64,000 bases of DNA, taken from positions 124,001 to 188,000 of the forward strand of contig CALSFV010000326.1 of assembly GCA_943737045.1 (NCBI GenBank). The letters are read 5' to 3'. A program made the position numbers and the translations under genes. This document shows positions 53,071-64,000 of the stretch, piece after piece (position 1 is the first letter of the stretch; each line of letters starts with the position of its first letter). This DNA comes from Parapristionchus giblindavisi (taxonomy: Eukaryota; Nematoda; Chromadorea; Rhabditida; Diplogasteridae). The notes beneath the pieces were generated by a model. That model was not told where the DNA came from, searched no databases, and saw only the letters and a list, made by a program, of their open reading frames with translations.

Positions 53071-53334
53071 ATGGCGGTCAAGCTGACCTATACTACTCCC
53101 ATGCTCACAGCCGCATTCATCACTGACGGTCGAACAACCGTCATCGTCGACAACATGGATGAAATTGACTGTCTACAATGCAACTCAGATGATACCTGCA
53201 TGTACAAGAAAGAATGCTGCAGCTGTACGACTTACGACGAGCTCGCACGATGCAGTTGCTCATCGGGAACGACGGGCAAACGTGTCGGCCTGCCATTCCC
53301 GCCGTCGTGGAGCGACGATCAACTACGAATGTGA
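53071..53334 (+). CDS. Cysteine-rich ORF, right-arm copy (shortened)
   Basis: 87 codons from ATG. The first 68 residues match the left-arm copy (one difference noted: DEIDC versus DDIDC). After SCSSGTT it jumps past about 170 bp kept on the left, and the frame shifts to a different tail (KRVGLPFPPSWSDDQ), so this copy is likely truncated. Seven cysteines lie in a 30-residue stretch. Function unknown; possible fragment of a transposon-borne glycoprotein-like gene. Confidence 0.45.
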   Translation: MAVKLTYTTPMLTAAFITDGRTTVIVDNMDEIDCLQCNSDDTCMYKKECCSCTTYDELARCSCSSGTTGKRVGLPFPPSWSDDQLRM

Positions 53335-53590
53335 GTCTAATGTCGAACACGCCATTGGGCACGTCGTGTGTTGTGGCACGATGTTGGTTTGACATTCAAC
53401 GTCGAGTGTTTGACATTCAACGTCGAGTGAGTTTCAACAGCGGTAGCTCTTTAGGGAGGGCTGCTGCCCCTGGTGGTGACTACTGTAAATACAGTATAAT
53501 GGAAAAATATGATAAATTTAAATGTAAAAAGCCGTTTATGCTCAAAACACACAATTACAATCATGATTCAATAAAATTATCAAAGGACGA

Positions 53591-54244
53591 TTACTCCAAG
53601 CATCTAAAAGAAAAGGGAAATATTCTCGAAATTGCATTACCTACTCTCAGATAAATATCTATGAGCTCGTTAATCATACGATCAATTACTTTCCTATCTA
53701 TCACTCCTTTATCAAGCCGACGCATCTCTTCAAATCTACGCCTAAAAATGGTGCGAATCGAGGGGATGCGCTTATCCAAGAACGCAATAGCGGGAGGGAA
53801 ATTGTGCTCATGGAAGTAGAAGCTATCAAGACTGATCGTTTTGATGCGCGGTTCCTTTAGTTCATAGTAGGCCTCAGCAGTCGGCGCCGATGCGAGTTCC
53901 TCTTCGCTAGGTTTCGTACGGTTATAAGGTGTCCACGAATGTGGCGGCGAAAAGCGAAGCGCCTTACGCAACTCAATCTTGCCGATGATCATTACCGCTT
54001 TTTCGGCAAATAAACCACTAAACACCTCGATAAGATTAGACCTAAACATGCCACCCCATAGATTCTCGTGATCTTCTTTGGTAATGCAAGTGGCGGCGAT
54101 CTTGGCCAACTCGGTTTCGATGTCAAAGGGTGACGATGTCATCGTTTCGACAGTTATGCTCTGCGGGGTCGCCGATTCTGAGATCGAATCAGCACTGCCC
54201 GAGAAGGCGATGAGGTCTGAAGGTTGTTTATTATTATCAATCAA
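53591..54244 (-). CDS. Unknown 217-residue protein, right-arm copy
   Basis: Protein identical to the plus-strand copy at 48,689-49,342, and the flanking non-coding bases are also nearly identical. The two copies point toward each other across the mariner-containing centre. Perfect conservation may reflect recent duplication or gene conversion between arms rather than selection. Same features as the left copy; no recognised family. Confidence 0.6.
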   Translation of the reverse strand: MIDNNKQPSDLIAFSGSADSISESATPQSITVETMTSSPFDIETELAKIAATCITKEDHENLWGGMFRSNLIEVFSGLFAEKAVMIIGKIELRKALRFSPPHSWTPYNRTKPSEEELASAPTAEAYYELKEPRIKTISLDSFYFHEHNFPPAIAFLDKRIPSIRTIFRRRFEEMRRLDKGVIDRKVIDRMINELIDIYLRVGNAISRIFPFSFRCLE

Positions 54245-54313
54245 TTTATTGATATCAAGTACATTGTATAGTACATTAATTAAATTAATAATATCAGCAG
54301 ATGTCTATATATA

Positions 54314-55443
54314 CAGTATCGGTCAAAAGTATTCGGACGATAGTTTGGAATGTCATAACTTTTGACTCAGATGAGCAATCGGGGTCATCTTTTGGTATGA
54401 TACTGTAGTACTAGTGTGCATCATATCCTACTCCCATTATTATGATTCGTCGTAGTATTATTGTGTGGCGCTCCTGGAACCTCTCTGTACTTACTCTGCA
54501 TTGATTGTTTCCTCAGCGGGATTTTTCTGAGACTTGTTGTTAACATTATATGAAGAACATTTACTGACGAGTAGAATCCGCTATGCCATCGATTCGATCT
54601 AATTCATTCCTCTGAGAAAATCGAAATTTTCGACACCCCTGAAATTTAGTAAAAATGTCATAACTCTGTATTTAATGAAGCTGCAGGCTACAAACTTGGT
54701 AGAGATAATAGTCCATGAGTGATACAAAACCTGGTCGAGTATGAACCCGATCGGTTGGATTTTGAGAAATTTCGAAAAATTATTTTTCTCATTTTTCGAG
54801 GTTCAGTAAGTATTTTTGACCTCATTTCTCCAACTACAACTTCTCTTGAAGAACTCGAAATTTCGTAAGACCCTAGCGAACTGTCGTCTGCTATATATAG
54901 AACACATCTCGCTATTAAATAGAATCGAAATTAAACTGAGCCGGTACTTACTGAACCTCGAAAAATGAGAAAAATAATTTTTCGAAATTTCTCAAAATTC
55001 AACCGATCGGGTTCATACTCGGCCAGGTTTTGTATCACTCATGGACTATTATCTCTACCAAGTTTGTAGCCTGCAGCTTCATTAAACACAGAGTTATGAC
55101 ATTTTTACTATATTTCAGGGGTGTCAGAAATTTCGATTTTCTCAGAGGAATGAATTAGATCGAATCGATGGCATAGCGGATTCTACTCGTCAGTAAATGT
55201 TCTTCATATAATGTTAACAACAAGTCTCAGAAAAATCCCGCTGAGGAAACAATCACTGCAGAGTAAGTACAGAGAGGTTCCAGGAGCGCCACACAATAAT
55301 ACTACGACGAATCATAATAACGGGAGTAGGATATGATGCACTCTAGTACTAAAGTATCATACCAAAAGATGACCCCGATTGCTCATCTGAGTCAAAAGTT
55401 ATGACATTTCAAACTACCGTCCGAATACTTTTGACCGATACTG
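54314..55443. mobile_element. Tc1-type fold-back element G (1.13 kb)
   Basis: The ends CAGTATCGGTCAAAAGTATT are Tc1-like and are flanked by TA within a TA microsatellite. The arms are inverted copies over about 500 bp each (54,314-54,810 and 54,945-55,443) with a short loop (about 54,880-54,940). Its transcript would be a near-perfect 0.5 kb hairpin. No transposase. Confidence 0.9.
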
Positions 55444-55453
55444 TATATATATA

Positions 55454-57772
55454 TGAGAGGAATCGCGAGAAAATCAACCGTTTCGGAGGGTCCGCGGACA
55501 TAGAAATTTCGACCCCCTGAAAAATTCAGATTAAGTACTTTGAACGATGCTCTATCGAACTGCGTTGGCCGAATGTGCATATCTGCACTCATTTTCGAGT
55601 AGCGGTAGGTCAAAGTTGGCAGGTACGGTATTTTTGGCTCGAGTGTGCGTCAGAAAAATGATCAGAACTCCGTTCAAAATAATGATAGAAACTTTTCCAA
55701 AAAAAGCATCGAAAGAGGAGATCTTTGGCAACATTTCCCAGTTGATGACGTCATTTGTCGACCATCCGCCGGTGCGGGGCGGTCGGTTTTATGAAAAAGT
55801 GACGTAACTTTCCTAATCGGAAAAAGTGCACTTTTCTTCTATGCGCGTTTTGTTGCACCCATATGTGTCTAAAAATGACACAAGTTTCAGAGGATTTGAG
55901 AAATGCAAAAAAAATGGCGTTTTAGTAACGCGACCTCGGACCTGTCAAAGGAAAGAACGGCTTATTCCTTTATCAAGAAGCAACAAAGTTGTTTAAATGA
56001 CTCAAAAACATCCGAAAATACATTACGAGCTCAAAATACCCATATAGGACAGTTATTTGAAACACAAAATCACCGTGTTCCGAAAAATTTGAAAAAAACC
56101 ATATTTTGCTTTTCCACGTGAAAAAAGCGTTTCAGTAATGTTAATTAATCTTTATAATATTTCTTATAATGTTTTTGAACATTTATGTTTTTGGAAGTGA
56201 AGGCCTACCTGCTCTTAGAGCCGAGATATCCGCCATCGAGAATACACGCGCGCCCCCAACTCCGCGCGATGTGTTGCCATAAAATGAACGTTTTCCAGCT
56301 CAGAATGACTCAAAGCAACTTGTTTCATCGTTCTTAGTACGAAAAAATACCTTGGAACACGTTTTCTGTGTCTGTAAAAATCAGCAAAAGATTTGGATCG
56401 AACCAGGGTTCGAACCCGCTCGCTGTTTTTAGAGCGGTACCTCTTTACCTCGAATGATTTTGCTTATTTTATTTATTTATTTATCGTACACCGCAAGATT
56501 GTTTCAACAAGTACAAAGTGTTCGAGTGAAAAAAATATGTGAAAGAATAAAATTAATAAAAGGGGTGGATGGGGATGGGGGGAAGGTGAAAGATCAATTG
56601 ATTTACTAAACATAGTAAAAGTAATAGTAACATAGTAACATGATACAACGGATGTCTTTGTAATATGTTATTTCAATGTTAATTGTTTTCAATTATGACT
56701 GATTTCTCTAATAAATGTATCTTATCTAACATTAGTTTTGACATTGTACTTCATAATTCTTTGAAGAGAGAGAGAGAGAGGTAAAGAGGTACAGCTCTAA
56801 AAACACCGAGCGGGTTCGAACCCCGGTTCGATCCAAATCTTTTGCTGATTTTTACAGACAGAGAAAACCTGTTCCAAGGTATTTTTTCGTACTAAGAACG
56901 ATGAAACAAGTTGCTTTAAGTCATTCTGAGCTGGAAAACGTTCATTTTATGGCAACACATCGAGCGGAGTTGGGGCGCGCGCGTGTAATCTCGATGGTGG
57001 ATATCTCGGCTCTAAGAGCAGGTAGGCCTTCACTTCCAAAAACATAAATGTTCAAAAACATTATAATAAATATTATAAAGATTAATTAACATTACTGAAA
57101 CGTTTTTTTCACGTGGAAAAGCAAAATATATTTTTTTTTCAAATTTTTCGGATCTCGGTGATTTTGTGTTTCAAATAACTGTCCTATATGGGTATTTTGA
57201 GCTCGTAATGTATTTTCGGATGTTTTTGAGTCATTTAAACAACTTTGTTGCTTCTTGATAAAGGAATAAGCCGTTCTTTCCTTTGACAGGTCCGAGGTCG
57301 CGTTACTGAAATCAACGCCATTTTTTTTTGCATTTCTCAAATCCTCTGAAACTTGGGTCATTTTTAGACACATAGGGGTGCAACAAAACGCGCATAGAAG
57401 AAAAGTGCACTTTTTCCGATTAGGAAAGTTACGTCACTTTTCATAAAACCGACCGCCCCGCACTGGCGCATGGTCGACAAATGACGTCATCAACTGGGAA
57501 ATGTTGCCCAAGATCTCCTTTTTCGAAACTTTTTTTGGAAAAGTTTCTATCATTATTTTGAACGGAGTTCTGATCATTTTTCTGACGCACACTCGAGCCA
57601 AAAATACCGTACCTGCCAACTTTGACCTACCGCTACTCGAAAATGAGAGCAGATATGCAAATTCGGCCAACGCAGTTCGATAGAGCATCGTTCAAAGTAC
57701 TTAATCTGAATTTTTCAGGGGGTCGAAATTTCTATGTCCGGGGGGTGGTCGAACCTCTGGCGATTCCTCTCA
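55454..57772. mobile_element. Fold-back element C2 (2.3 kb)
   Basis: Second member of the C family, with ends TGAGAGGAATCGC and GGCGATTCCTCTCA in TATATA. Arms at about 55,454-56,470 and 56,760-57,772. The centre (56,480-56,760) is unique and A/T-rich. It carries two tRNA-like B boxes in opposite orientation. It lacks the D and GC-rich insertions of C1, so it shows the simpler state. Confidence 0.85.
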
Positions 57773-57774
57773 TA

Positions 57775-57862
<88 letters not shown>
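57775..57862. repeat. (TA)n microsatellite, right arm
   Basis: More than 40 TA units adjoining TTCGAGGAGATATGTGGGG, the mirror of the left-arm tract. Confidence 0.95.
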
Positions 57863-57865
<3 letters not shown>

Positions 57866-57932
57866 CGAGGAGATATGTGGGGTCACGCGTCACCCCGGGG
57901 CATTTTAACAGGGGGAATCTGCTGTACTGTAT

Positions 57933-58230
57933 ATATATCACGGATCTACTGTAAAAGTGTATGAAAATTTTAATTTCGGTTTTCGAAATTTGCATACTTA
58001 TGCAATTTATTTACCCTAAAAACAGTTTTCTTGCAATAATACATGAAAAACAGCATTTCCGACCATATCCTTAATTGAGTTATTTTTAGACGAGGTCATT
58101 ACCAACAGATTGAAAAAAAACTGTTTCCACGGTTACTCAAAAACGAAGCGAGTTACATTCAATTGAAGTTTTATTTTTTCTGTGCAATCGCTTCATACAC
58201 TTTTACAGGAGATTCGTGATATATACAGTG
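57933..58230. mobile_element. MITE J, right copy
   Basis: Same ends as the left copy at 45,474, but about 90 bp shorter inside. Confidence 0.7.
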
Positions 58231-58564
58231 GTGCACGTAAGCCTTTTCAATAGGCTCCACGCGGCATAGCGACGTACCACGCCCCACCACGCCTGGGGCT
58301 TTTCTCGATGCAAAAGAGTTAAAAATTATGTATATAGTAGCGATCGCTGTAGCGATCTCTTACCTGTTTGGGAGGCTAAAATAAGAGTAACCAATTTTTT
58401 TGGTTGTGTCTGAATAGTTTTTTCCAAAATTCGTACTTTTGACATTTTGAAAATTTAAATATTCCCGAGCAAAAAGCAACGCGCGGTAAATTCAAATTTA
58501 AGCTGAAATTAAATTATATCACACTATCTGCGAGAATTCAACAACTGTTTTTTTCTTAGTATCG

Positions 58565-59965
58565 ACGAAAAATGGATTTTTCTGTTTTATGTATGATAAT
58601 TACATGCTCCATGAGTGAAGTTCACTGGTACTTGGAATTTCCTTCCAATTGAAAATTCGCTTCAGGGGGGGGGGGTGACCACACAACGATTTGGCGACGT
58701 TTCCTAAAAATTTATTTCGAATCCAATCGATTCGTGAGTGGGGTAAATTTTTTTATTTGCTCAATATCTTCTACATATACCTTCAGTTTAAAATTCATAA
58801 TTTTTTAAAAGGGTGAAATTTGTACACGAATCGTTTTTGTTTGCTGAATTTAATTGTGGTGAGGATTGGCGACGTTTTCTAAAAAGTTTATTTCTAATCC
58901 AATCGATTCGGGAATGGGCGCATTCGAATCCTTGTCCGAATCCAAGAAACTTGCTTTTTTTGCTTTCGATTCCTCGGCCAATTCTAAGAAACTTTTGTCT
59001 AGGAGAGTTTTTCGATCAACGGTCAACGAACGCTGGAATTGGGAATTTTCGAAAAAAATGTTTACATTAAATTAATTCTCACTATTTTCCATAATCCTCA
59101 CTATGTAGAAGCGATTGAGAAAATGAAAAGTTTACATTCGCCATTTCTCTTGTACATGAGTTTCAGACAAAACGTTCAACATGAAACTTGTTCTACTCGA
59201 CGAGCTCTTCAATATGAGTACAAACATGAGGGGGTTTGAAAACAAAAATATTTTCGGGTCATAATCAGGTTCATTTATCTCAAAACAAGGGTCGATCGAT
59301 TTTTGATTTTTTGCCTTATTCGATGCGGAATTTTTTGCTCTATAAAATGAGGCTAAAATTGGGCTGACATTTTGTGTTTTAAAATTTTAATTAAATTTAG
59401 AATGTTTTGAGGAGGTAAAAAAATCAGTTTGCGATCGGATATACGGACCGTCCAATAGCGAGTTTTTGTTGCATAGGCATATATGTAATTATTCCACACT
59501 AATATTGGACCTAGGTCGCTCCACTTTTTTTTGGTGAAAATCGAGTTTTCAAATTTCGAGAACCCGCCACATCTGTGTTTCAAGGATCCAGCCCAAATGA
59601 ATACCCATTTTGTGATAGGGGGCCATGGGGGTATTCACAAAAAAATTTTGAGCCAAATCGGTGAGGTCGATGTCCGGGGTCAGTGGCTCAAGCCTCGAAT
59701 CTTACTGAGCCGGTGTCTTAATGTAAATTTTTTTTCGAAAATTCTCATTTCCAGTCTTCGTTGACAGTTGATCAAAAAACTCTCCTTGATAATAGTTTCT
59801 TAGAATGAGGCAAGGAGTCGATTGCACCCACTCACGAATCGATTGGATTCGAAATAAACTTTTTAGGAAACGTCGCCAAATCGTTGTGTGATCACCCCCT
59901 GAAGCGAATTTTCAATTGGAAGGAATTTCCGAGTACCAGTGAACTTCACTCATGGAGCCTGTAAT
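58565..59965. mobile_element. Fold-back element B2, right copy (longer form)
   Basis: Mirror of 39,902-40,985 but with about 390 extra bases at about 58,940-59,330. The extra part matches the insertion in the RRM gene intron (30,860-31,080), so the left arm has lost it. Confidence 0.7.
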
Positions 59966-60282
59966 TATCATATGTAAAACAGGAAAATCCATTTTTCATC
60001 GATACCGCACCTATGTGGATTTTCTCAGATACACTGAGAGCAAACTTTCCCAAATATGGGTAATAGATTTGCCACCTTACGGTACTTGTGTACACGATTT
60101 GCCCATATTCGGGCAAGTGGTAGCCCAAAAACCATCGATTTACCCATATACAGGCTAACATTTGCCTGAATACGGGCAAATCGTTCGCCAACTAACGGCA
60201 TATGGGCAAATTTAATCTCTGTGTAGTGTGTTATACAACATTCGTCTGTCAGACTACACATTTAAACTATTTGAGCGATATA

Positions 60283-60926
60283 CCGTCAAAACGAAAAAAA
60301 AAGTGAAACAATTGTCAAATAATTTGACAAAATTTGACAAAAGTTCACAAGATTCCCATTTTTAGCATTTTTCATGATCTTGATGAAGTATTATCTCAGA
60401 TTTTCTTTTGTAGATGTGTTTGCCAAATCCAGATAAGCACGACAAAAGTGAAAAAAAATAATCAGGAGCGTTGTGGAGCAGAATTGGTATACTGTAGCAT
60501 ACTGTAGAATCTTATTGTGTGTGTGTGTTTCGTTTCGTGCATACGCACGTTGATAAAATAATTATTGTGAAATTGCTTCCATCGCGCTTTTTTCGTCTAA
60601 TCATGGATATATCTAGCATTACCTGACTTCTTACAGCGAATGCGCAGTTTTTGGATCATTTTATAGATCAGGCTGCAAAACGGGTATACTGTAGAAAATC
60701 ATACCGTATACCAGTTTCACAAAACAGCGTTCACAGTGATTCATTTAAATTTTTTTCTTCATAGGTAAATTAGGTAAGCCCAGTGATGCTCAAATACCAT
60801 GTTGTCTATTAAAAAACTAATAACCGCGTTTAGATATCATGATTCAAAATTTTCAAAATCTTGTGATCTTTTGTCAAATTTTGTCAAATTATTTGACAAA
60901 TGTTTCACTTTTTTTCGTTTTGACGG
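60283..60926. mobile_element. MITE B1, right copy
   Basis: Mirror of 38,994-39,638, with the same CCGTCAAAACG ends flanked by TA. Confidence 0.8.
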
Positions 60927-61085
60927 TAGGGACTCATTATGAGTTTTCGATCGTTCGTGTGCGTACTACGTAGTTTAGCCTATAGTTGCATGGATGAATA
61001 TCTCTAAGCCATACTTGCATGCGAGTGAACCGCAAAAGTGAGGAAGATAACGAGCGTTGTATCCATGTGTTCACCTGGAAATATC

Positions 61086-61826
61086 AATACACTATATATA
61101 AAGCAGAAAAGTGATCGTGTTTGTTACCGGCCACGCCCACTTTCTCTCTCTCTCTCTTTCAATGCAGTGCTCGGCGTACACCAGACGGGTTTGGTGCGCG
61201 ATGGAACTGATCAGCGGTGGGCGGGGCTTAGTCGGTTCCAAGCCATACCAAGTTAGCTAATAAGTCAAGTCGTCAATAATTAAGTTATAAGTCAAGGATT
61301 AAGTTAAGTAATAAGGTCATAAGGAATAAGTTAAGTACAGTTAAGTAAACAAAGTGAAATTAAGTCATGCTAACGTAAGGTAAGTTAACATTAGTGTTAT
61401 ACGTCATGGTACAACATATTAGTGTAACACAACCAAGCACATCACCGATTACGGTAGCACCACATATCGTACATCAAAGATAAGGAATATGATTATTAGC
61501 TACCGTAACCCGGTTCTGTAGGTCAGATTAATTACCGATGGTCAGCTTTGAGAAAAAATTGTCATACTAAGCATTATTCGAGTTATATGATTATGCCTAT
61601 TGTAGACTACCGTAACCCGATTCGCTGGGTCAGAATAAGTACGATTAGTCAGATTAGATAAATATTCTGTGAAGTCATCGTCAAGTCTCATGCACCTCAG
61701 ATAGAATCAAAAATTTTCAAAAAAACTGCTGATTTTCTACAAACGTCAATAAACAACACACAACCCAACCTAGCGCGCGACCAGACACAATGCAGTCGAT
61801 AACGCGCGCCGTAGGCGCGCGCGACC
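61086..61826. mobile_element. Right-arm-only insertion, about 740 bp
   Basis: The left arm reads TATATACTATATTTCCAGG continuously at 38,840-38,860, whereas here about 740 bases intervene. The insert has a GCGCGCGACC...GGTCGCGCGC-type palindrome near 61,773-61,820, several TTAAGTTA/AAGTCA repeats and two CTACCGTAACCCG words. No coding motif. Confidence 0.75.
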
Positions 61827-62762
61827 GGCTGGTAGTATATATTGCATAAGAGAGATACAGAAGTAGCCAAGCGAGATAGTTACAAACCAAGAATGCAAAG
61901 TGAGAGTCAACAATTGGAGTGGAAATAAATAAATACTTTTTTTAATCACATATAATATAAAAATGCAATAAGTGCGCATACTATACAACCATTCAATCCC
62001 GCCGGATTGAAAGAAAGGAAGGAAAGGGAGAAGGCCATTCGCTTGACCCCATTTCTCTCTCACAACCCAACACTTCTAAGCGAAAGTGAAATTATCCTGC
62101 TGTCACATTCTGATCAAGATACCACAGATAGAAAGTGTGTATGACACATAAAGAGAGAGAAACGAATAGTAAAATTGGGAAAAATAGACTTTTTATTTTT
62201 AGTTCTACCTGGCCAATTTAGTCACGAAAAAACGCGTGGGTCCCCTTCTTTAAGGGTCTGGAATATTGATAGACCATCACTGTTTTGGTAGCGCTATTAT
62301 CAAGTACATAGGAAGATGCACGCTGTTCTGTAATAAATTCGAGAGTTTGAGCGCGTAGCCCGGGATTCTCAGTGGTTAGCAGCCAGCGCTTATATTCGTA
62401 TTCTTCTGTCTTTTCTCTATGCGGTTCGGTCGGTTGGACTACTATCTCTCCAATCTCGACAACACTCGCCTATTCCATCAAGAGAAGAGGACCAACAGTT
62501 GAATCCCCTCCTAGTAGACTTTGGAAAGTCAGGAGCGGTATATCCGTATTGTCAAGCAGGCCAAGTGGACGAGCAACGTCAAGTTTTCGTGGGTTATTTG
62601 ACTATTCTAATCAAGTTTCATATGCTGACGTTTTCTTGAACGGAGATGAATTCTCTCAGAGACGAAAGGATAAATCTTGGGGATAAGAAGATTCCCCCCC
62701 TGTTTGGGCCCCCTCTGCATTTAATGTGCTGATAGGATAAAGAATTGAATATTCGTATCACG

Positions 62763-62775
62763 TAGGTTCGATCCC
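62763..62775 (+). repeat. Box-B-like tRNA remnant in block A
   Basis: GGTTCGATCCC preceded about 45 bases upstream by GCTGATAGGATAAAG. The mirrored copy is at about 37,893-37,903 (-). The word CTGCATTTAATGTGC upstream recurs at the very end of the window (63,986-64,000), so this module is dispersed. Confidence 0.45.
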
Positions 62776-62940
62776 GTTTGCAATTTTCTATTGATTAATC
62801 GGAACTTCTTTGATTTCTGGCCCAGACCCCTCGTTCACCCCCCCTCCCCATTCCTTATTCTATATCACGGGTCTCCGGTAAAAGTGTAGCAACGCTTGCC
62901 ACCAGGAAAAATTTTTGTCTCCGATTTCGATGAAAGTCGG

Positions 62941-63594
62941 TCAGTGTGTGTGGTTGGTGGCCATGAGAAGGCCTAGCCACTTGAATTGACATAAATTACA
63001 AATTATCGATTTTTTGTGATCTACCCTGAAAATGATCATAACTCGGTTCATTTTTATCGTAGAGCGAGCTGACAGGTGTCATTGGAACCGTATTATAATG
63101 CTCTCAAAAAAAAGTGCTTCATGACCCGTTCGCTGCAAATTCGTCTTCAGCGCGAAAACGCGAAAAGCTAATTTTTTGAACAAAAAGGTGACTTGTTCTC
63201 GAAAATTTTCTCTTGAGTACACGCGTATTATTGCAGAAAAAGAGTATACAGATGACGTACAATGTCGGTATGTTGTTCATTTACTGTGTCTCTGTCCTCC
63301 CAATACCGTTTAATAGAGTACACGGGACTTGGCCATTTTTTCCGCCTCAACAGTTTTTCGATCGTATCTACCTTCAAAATGGTCCAATCGACTATTCGAA
63401 AAAAGGATAATAATACTCTCGGAAAATCGAATGAAAAGTTCCATCATGTTCGAATAGCTATGACAACCCATTTTCGAGTTATTCGAGGAAATCACTAGGG
63501 ATTTTTGTTCTCAGACGATGCCCCTTAGTTATCAACTATCCTCGTATTTGACCTGTTATGTTGATATCTGCACAGTACCTGCTCAAGTACATTA
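62941..63594. other. Right flank of the palindrome
   Basis: No inverted partner in the window, no exon chain and no recognised element. It starts right after AAAGTCGG, where the left arm ends. Confidence 0.5.
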
Positions 63595-64000
63595 CGAGAG
63601 ACTATCTGGCTCAAGTGACATTCTCTTGGCACTTGGCCAAAAAGTGATAGGAACCGATCGGGCCCAAATTGTGCATAGGTGTAGTATGGGTTGGCATGAG
63701 ATCACAGACGGAGTTAGGGTTCGTCATATCTGCTCCTTCGCTAAATAACGTAAGTTCCACATAATGGCATCAAAATTTCAAAGTTTACGGATTCGTTCGA
63801 TATGTGTATGCGACGATGGGTAATAATAAGCAGGTAAATTACACCAATTCTCATCCCGGTCCAAAACCGTGAGGCCCAGAAAAAATAAAAAAAACAATAA
63901 AAAATTTGTTTTATTTTTTTGTTTTATTTTTCCTACAAATGCCTCTCGGTGGGTGACTTTTTGATTTCTTTAATTTGATGAGTATCTGCATTTAATGTGC
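63595..64000. mobile_element. Element L, third copy (cut by window end)
   Basis: It starts CGAGAGACTATCTGGCTC after TTA and follows the L arm (GGCACTTGGCCAAAAAGTGA, GATCGGGCCCAAATTGTGCA). It diverges at about 63,986, where the block-A word CTGCATTTAATGTGC begins. Confidence 0.8.

Larger units (their letters stand above)
52561..62940 (-). repeat. Right arm of giant interrupted palindrome
   Basis: The reverse complement of 37,736-51,306. Right-only material: fold-back G (54,314-55,443), fold-back C2 (55,454-57,772), about 390 bp at 58,940-59,330 and about 740 bp at 61,086-61,826. In block A (62,862-62,873) it also has a 12-base ATATCACG piece missing on the left. Confidence 0.92.

Noticed and set aside
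57622..57995. Frames with long Tyr-Ile repeats
   Set aside because: Translation of the (TA)n microsatellite.
37736..62940. Palindrome as a missed-adapter sequencing artefact
   Set aside because: The arms carry different insertions with target duplications and empty-site partners, which a fold-back read cannot produce. An assembly error at larger scale is still possible.

Overview
The window is nuclear DNA from a small-genome invertebrate, almost certainly a nematode. Genes carry many short introns, with GT donors and T-rich AG acceptors. The recognisable proteins are animal ones: an Iroquois homeodomain protein, MCM4, ERH and saposin-like proteins. The TGATTGATT-rich introns would suit a diplogastrid such as Pristionchus; that assignment is inference.

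Layout. 1-11,400 is gene-free, pyrimidine-rich, low-complexity DNA upstream of an Iroquois-type TALE homeobox gene (11,473-17,275, +, nine coding exons, 400 codons). After a 3.3 kb gap comes a small unrecognised lysine-rich gene (20,638-22,228, +). A minus-strand cluster follows: a C-terminal ERH fragment (22,588-23,157), a secreted saposin-B-like gene (23,752-24,657) and mcm-4 (25,216-28,860). The mcm-4 3' end is fused to a ~0.55 kb tandem copy of its own Walker B exons. mcm-4 has E2F-like promoter sites and is divergent from an RRM/zinc-finger gene (29,338-33,020, +). That gene has lost an RRM exon, has an in-frame TAG, and carries a MITE inside an exon.

From 33 kb on, the window is almost all transposon-derived. 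At 37,736-62,940 lies a giant, interrupted palindrome. Its arms are about 13.6 kb (left) and 10.4 kb (right) and closely matching by eye. Its centre is a decayed 1,254 bp mariner nested inside an element with hAT-like ends. Each arm carries the same ORFs: a 217-residue protein of unknown function, identical in both arms, and a cysteine-rich ORF. The arms differ mainly by later insertions: fold-back elements with TA target duplications, a mariner-sized element with another element inside it, MITEs with tRNA-like modules, and (TA)n tracts. Because one arm often keeps the empty site, several insertion boundaries can be read directly.

Main candidates for new biology: the nested palindrome with its paired unknown ORFs; a MITE whose 8 bp target duplication supplies a splice donor and may have made an intron (introner-like); replacement of an RRM exon by a repeat that also occurs in the palindrome arms; and the self-duplicated mcm-4 tail. 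Nothing was searched against a database. Homology calls rest on motif recognition, and arm identity was judged by eye.
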